Shown here one piece after another: positions 61,746 through 64,000 of a DNA stretch of 64,000 bases. Position numbers and translations under genes: made by a program. The notes beneath the pieces were generated by a model. The model saw nothing but the letters and a program-made list of their open reading frames with translations. It did not search any database and was not told the DNA's origin. Numbering within the stretch: the first letter of the stretch is position 1; each line of letters begins with the position of its first letter. Source of the DNA: Martinezella hainanensis (GTDB lineage Bacteria > Pseudomonadota > Alphaproteobacteria > Rhizobiales > Rhizobiaceae); NCBI RefSeq assembly GCF_900094555.1, contig NZ_FMAC01000019.1, positions 1 through 64,000 of the forward strand, given 5' to 3'.

Positions 61746-62768
61746 CTAGTCCTGTTCTTCCTCGTTGGAAACGGCAATGAGCTTTTCCAACGCAACGGCG
61801 GTAGCGCCGCTATCGAGCGAATGGGCCGCGAGCTTCATCCCATCATGGAGCGTTTCCGCCTTGCCGGCAATGACCAGCGAGGCCGCCGCATTGGCAAGTG
61901 CGATGTCGCGATAGGCGTTCTTTTCGCCACCTAGCACCGCACGAAGGGCCGCTGCATTGGCAATACCATCGCCGCCCTTGAGATCGGCAAGGTCGGCATG
62001 CTTCAGGCCGAAATCTGACGGTGTCAGCTCGAAGGTACGGATCTTGCCGTTTTCCAGAGCCGCGACGGAGGTCTTGCCAGTCGTCGTGATTTCGTCCAGG
62101 CCGTCGCCATGTACGACCCAGACGCTTTCGGCCTTCAGATCCTTCAGAACTTCGGCCAGCAGCAATACCCATTGCGGCGCGAAGACACCCAACAGCTGAC
62201 GTCGCGCGCCAGCCGGATTCGAAAGAGGGCCAAGAAGGTTGAAGATCGTCCGCGTGCCGAGCTCGACGCGCGAGGGACCGACATGGCGCATGGAGGAGTG
62301 ATGCAGCTGCGCGAACATGAAGCCGATACCGGCTTCACGAATGCAGCGGGCGATCGTTTCCGGTCCGATATCAAGCTTGATGCCCAATACGGACTGCGTG
62401 TCGGCGGTGCCGGCCTTGGAGCTTTGAGCACGATTGCCATGCTTTGCGACAGGCACGCCGGCGCCGGCGACGATGAAGGCCGCCAGCGTCGAGATGTTAT
62501 ATGTGCCAAACCCATCGCCGCCAGTGCCGACGATATCAATGGCATCCGCCGGCGCCTTCACCGGCAGCATCTTGGCGCGCATTGTCGTGACGGCACCGAC
62601 GATTTCGTCAACCGTTTCGCCGCGCACGCGCAGCGCCATGAGGAACGCGCCGATCTGCGACGGCGTGGCTTCGCCCGACATCAGTATCTCGAACGCCTGC
62701 CGGGCTTCGTCCCGCGTCAGTGCCTCGCGATTGGCGACCTTGGCGAGGAAAGGCTTCAATTCGGTCAT
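61746..62768 (-). CDS. trpD: Anthranilate phosphoribosyltransferase
   Basis: 340 residues. PRPP and anthranilate motifs GTGGDGFGTYNIST, KHGNRAQSSKAGTAD and HGDGLDEI are present, with LNPAGA-like LSNPAGARRQLLGV. Second step of tryptophan synthesis. Begins 25 bp after the ppiD stop. Confidence 0.97.
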   Translation of the reverse strand: MTELKPFLAKVANREALTRDEARQAFEILMSGEATPSQIGAFLMALRVRGETVDEIVGAVTTMRAKMLPVKAPADAIDIVGTGGDGFGTYNISTLAAFIVAGAGVPVAKHGNRAQSSKAGTADTQSVLGIKLDIGPETIARCIREAGIGFMFAQLHHSSMRHVGPSRVELGTRTIFNLLGPLSNPAGARRQLLGVFAPQWVLLLAEVLKDLKAESVWVVHGDGLDEITTTGKTSVAALENGKIRTFELTPSDFGLKHADLADLKGGDGIANAAALRAVLGGEKNAYRDIALANAAASLVIAGKAETLHDGMKLAAHSLDSGATAVALEKLIAVSNEEEQD

Positions 62769-62793
62769 TGACTATCCATCCTCCCAAACGGGC

Positions 62794-64000
62794 CTAGCGG
62801 GACATCGCTTGTTCGGCGAGGTTCTGGTTGACCGTGACGGCGTATTTGGACTGCAGCTGGCCGACAATCTGGTCTAGGATATCGTCGCCGGCGGCGTTGG
62901 CGATCTGGGCGACCTGCTGATCGTCGTTGCTCAGCGCGTCGGTTGTCGGATTATCGTTGACATCGGTGACCTTGAGCAGGATCTGCGTCGTGTCATCGGC
63001 GCCGACCGCATTCGCAGCCGTATCGACCGGGCCGGAGAAGGCAGCAGCGATACCGCCACGGCCGAGAACCGGATCGTCGGTCGAGCGTGTAATGCCAGTC
63101 TTGCTTTCAACCGCAATGCCGAGTGGGGCGGCGATATCGGCAAGCGACTTGCCCTTCTGCGCTTCCTGCTTCAGCTCGGTCGCCTTGGCGGCAAGCGCCA
63201 CCTTCTGCTGTTCGGCAGTCCAATCGGCAACGGCCTTTTCACGCACATCGGCAAGAGTGCGATCGTGATCGGGCGTGACATTCGTCACTTCGTACCAGAT
63301 ATAGCCATCGTTACCGACCGTCAGCGGTGCAGGGTTGCCGCCCTGATCGGCCTTGAAGACTTCCGAAATCAGCTGCTGGCGGGCTGGCAGATCCTTGACC
63401 TCGTTGCCACTCTGATCGAGGCCGGTCGCATCGATGGCATCGACGGCAACAAGCTTCAGCTTCAGCTGTGTTGCCGCCTCCTGCAGCGAAACGCCGGAAC
63501 CCCGCAGATCCTCGAACTTGTCGTGGAAGCTGGTGATTTCGTTGGCGGCGTTACCGAGCGCAATCTGCTTGCGGATATCTTCCTTGACCTCGTCGAAATT
63601 CTTCGCCGTTTCGGCCTTCACGTTGGTTACGCGCAAGATAACCGGGCCGAACGAACCATCAACGACGGAGCTGGTGCCGCCTTCCTTGGTTACGGCAAAG
63701 GCGGCCTCGGCAACGGTCTTGTCCGGAACCTGATCCTTGGTGAAAGTGCCAAGCAGAACGTCGGAAGGCTTCTTGCCCTGGTCGGTGACGAGCTGATCGA
63801 AGGTCGTGCCGGTCTTCAGCGCATCGGCGGCGGCATTGGCGAGATCCTTATTGGCGAAGGTCAGCTGCTCGATGGTGCGGGTTGCCGGCGTGGTGAAGCT
63901 GTCCTTGCGCTTGTCGAACTGCGCGCGCACTTCGTCATCCGTAACACTTGCCAGATCGGCAATATCTTCGGCCTGCAGCTTCACAAAGGCGAACTTGCGA
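62794..64000 (-). CDS. ppiD: Peptidyl-prolyl isomerase PpiD (C-terminal part)
   Basis: The C-terminal 400 or so residues of a SurA_N/PpiD protein cut by the right edge; the frame stays open to 64000. A parvulin-like domain is visible (TRTIEQLTFANKDLANAAADAL, then FGPVILRVTNV), followed by a helical region with KAVADWTAEQQKVALAAKATELKQEAQ. PpiD is a membrane-anchored periplasmic chaperone for proteins leaving the Sec translocon. First visible gene of the trpDC-moaCmoeA run. Confidence 0.9.
   Translation of the reverse strand, partial: RKFAFVKLQAEDIADLASVTDDEVRAQFDKRKDSFTTPATRTIEQLTFANKDLANAAADALKTGTTFDQLVTDQGKKPSDVLLGTFTKDQVPDKTVAEAAFAVTKEGGTSSVVDGSFGPVILRVTNVKAETAKNFDEVKEDIRKQIALGNAANEITSFHDKFEDLRGSGVSLQEAATQLKLKLVAVDAIDATGLDQSGNEVKDLPARQQLISEVFKADQGGNPAPLTVGNDGYIWYEVTNVTPDHDRTLADVREKAVADWTAEQQKVALAAKATELKQEAQKGKSLADIAAPLGIAVESKTGITRSTDDPVLGRGGIAAAFSGPVDTAANAVGADDTTQILLKVTDVNDNPTTDALSNDDQQVAQIANAAGDDILDQIVGQLQSKYAVTVNQNLAEQAMSR

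Noticed and set aside
1..64000. Prophage, transposase, CRISPR array or toxin-antitoxin island
   Set aside because: None of the characteristic genes, direct-repeat arrays or terminal inverted repeats was seen on either strand.

Overview
The window is a gene-dense, high-GC chromosomal segment that looks like a fast-growing member of the Rhizobiaceae, most likely Rhizobium. The reasons are the housekeeping gene content (parE, thrS, lipB, folE-hisI, tpiA-secG-pyrG, ppiD-trpD-trpC-moaC-moeA), many alphaproteobacterial families (DUF1489, DUF2336, PAS_5, C93 transglutaminase-like, PilZ pair, DUF1624), and an intergenic repeat of a type common in Rhizobium genomes. No phage, insertion sequence, CRISPR array or plasmid-transfer gene is visible.

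Layout. 0-5 kb: partial class III alcohol dehydrogenase, biotin-carrying alpha subunit of an acyl-CoA carboxylase, an EamA transporter, an XRE regulator and three small conserved genes. 5-11.5 kb: RNase H, tRNA-Leu(GAG), lipB, then a looser stretch with a candidate small RNA, a 53-codon ORF, two tandem secreted six-cysteine paralogues, a PsiF-like repeat protein, a peptide-deformylase-like protein that has lost metal ligands, and a MerR regulator with a palindromic operator. 11.5-29 kb: membrane and envelope functions (methyltransferase, DUF1624, DUF599, DacC-SPOR, PilZ/PAS_5, rhomboid, patatin), serine deaminase, proline iminopeptidase, folE-hisI, a NifU-like scaffold and yidD. 29-43 kb: thrS, an acyltransferase, nitroreductase/flavin-reductase pair, DUF2336, GNAT, AI-2E transporter, phytase-like esterase, parE and a hydrolase. 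43-46.5 kb: tpiA-secG-pyrG. 46.5-58 kb: accessory metabolism and signalling (GlxA/AraC regulator with divergent rhodanese, NiCoT nickel/cobalt transporter, FecR-CHASE2 cyclase pair, LysE/LysR pair, two divergent citrate-synthase-family genes, VOC enzyme, TehA). 58-64 kb: NAD-type 6-phosphogluconate dehydrogenase facing the minus-strand cluster ppiD-trpD-trpC-moaC-moeA.

Functional links visible from spacing: ppiD-trpD-trpC-moaC-moeA have gaps of 1-25 nt and are probably one transcript; folE-hisI (25 nt) form a unit; the NifU-like gene, yidD and DUF1697 are tightly packed; nitroreductase and flavin reductase overlap by one base; FecR and the CHASE2 cyclase are 13 nt apart. The most unusual items are the citrate synthase fused to a DNA-binding domain, divergent from an ordinary citrate synthase across 84 bp holding two perfect palindromes; the tandem six-cysteine secreted proteins beside a CU-rich small RNA candidate; an acyltransferase leader where a hairpin sits exactly between a Shine-Dalgarno and a TTG start; and a repeat element that supplies the last codons of the GlxA-type regulator.
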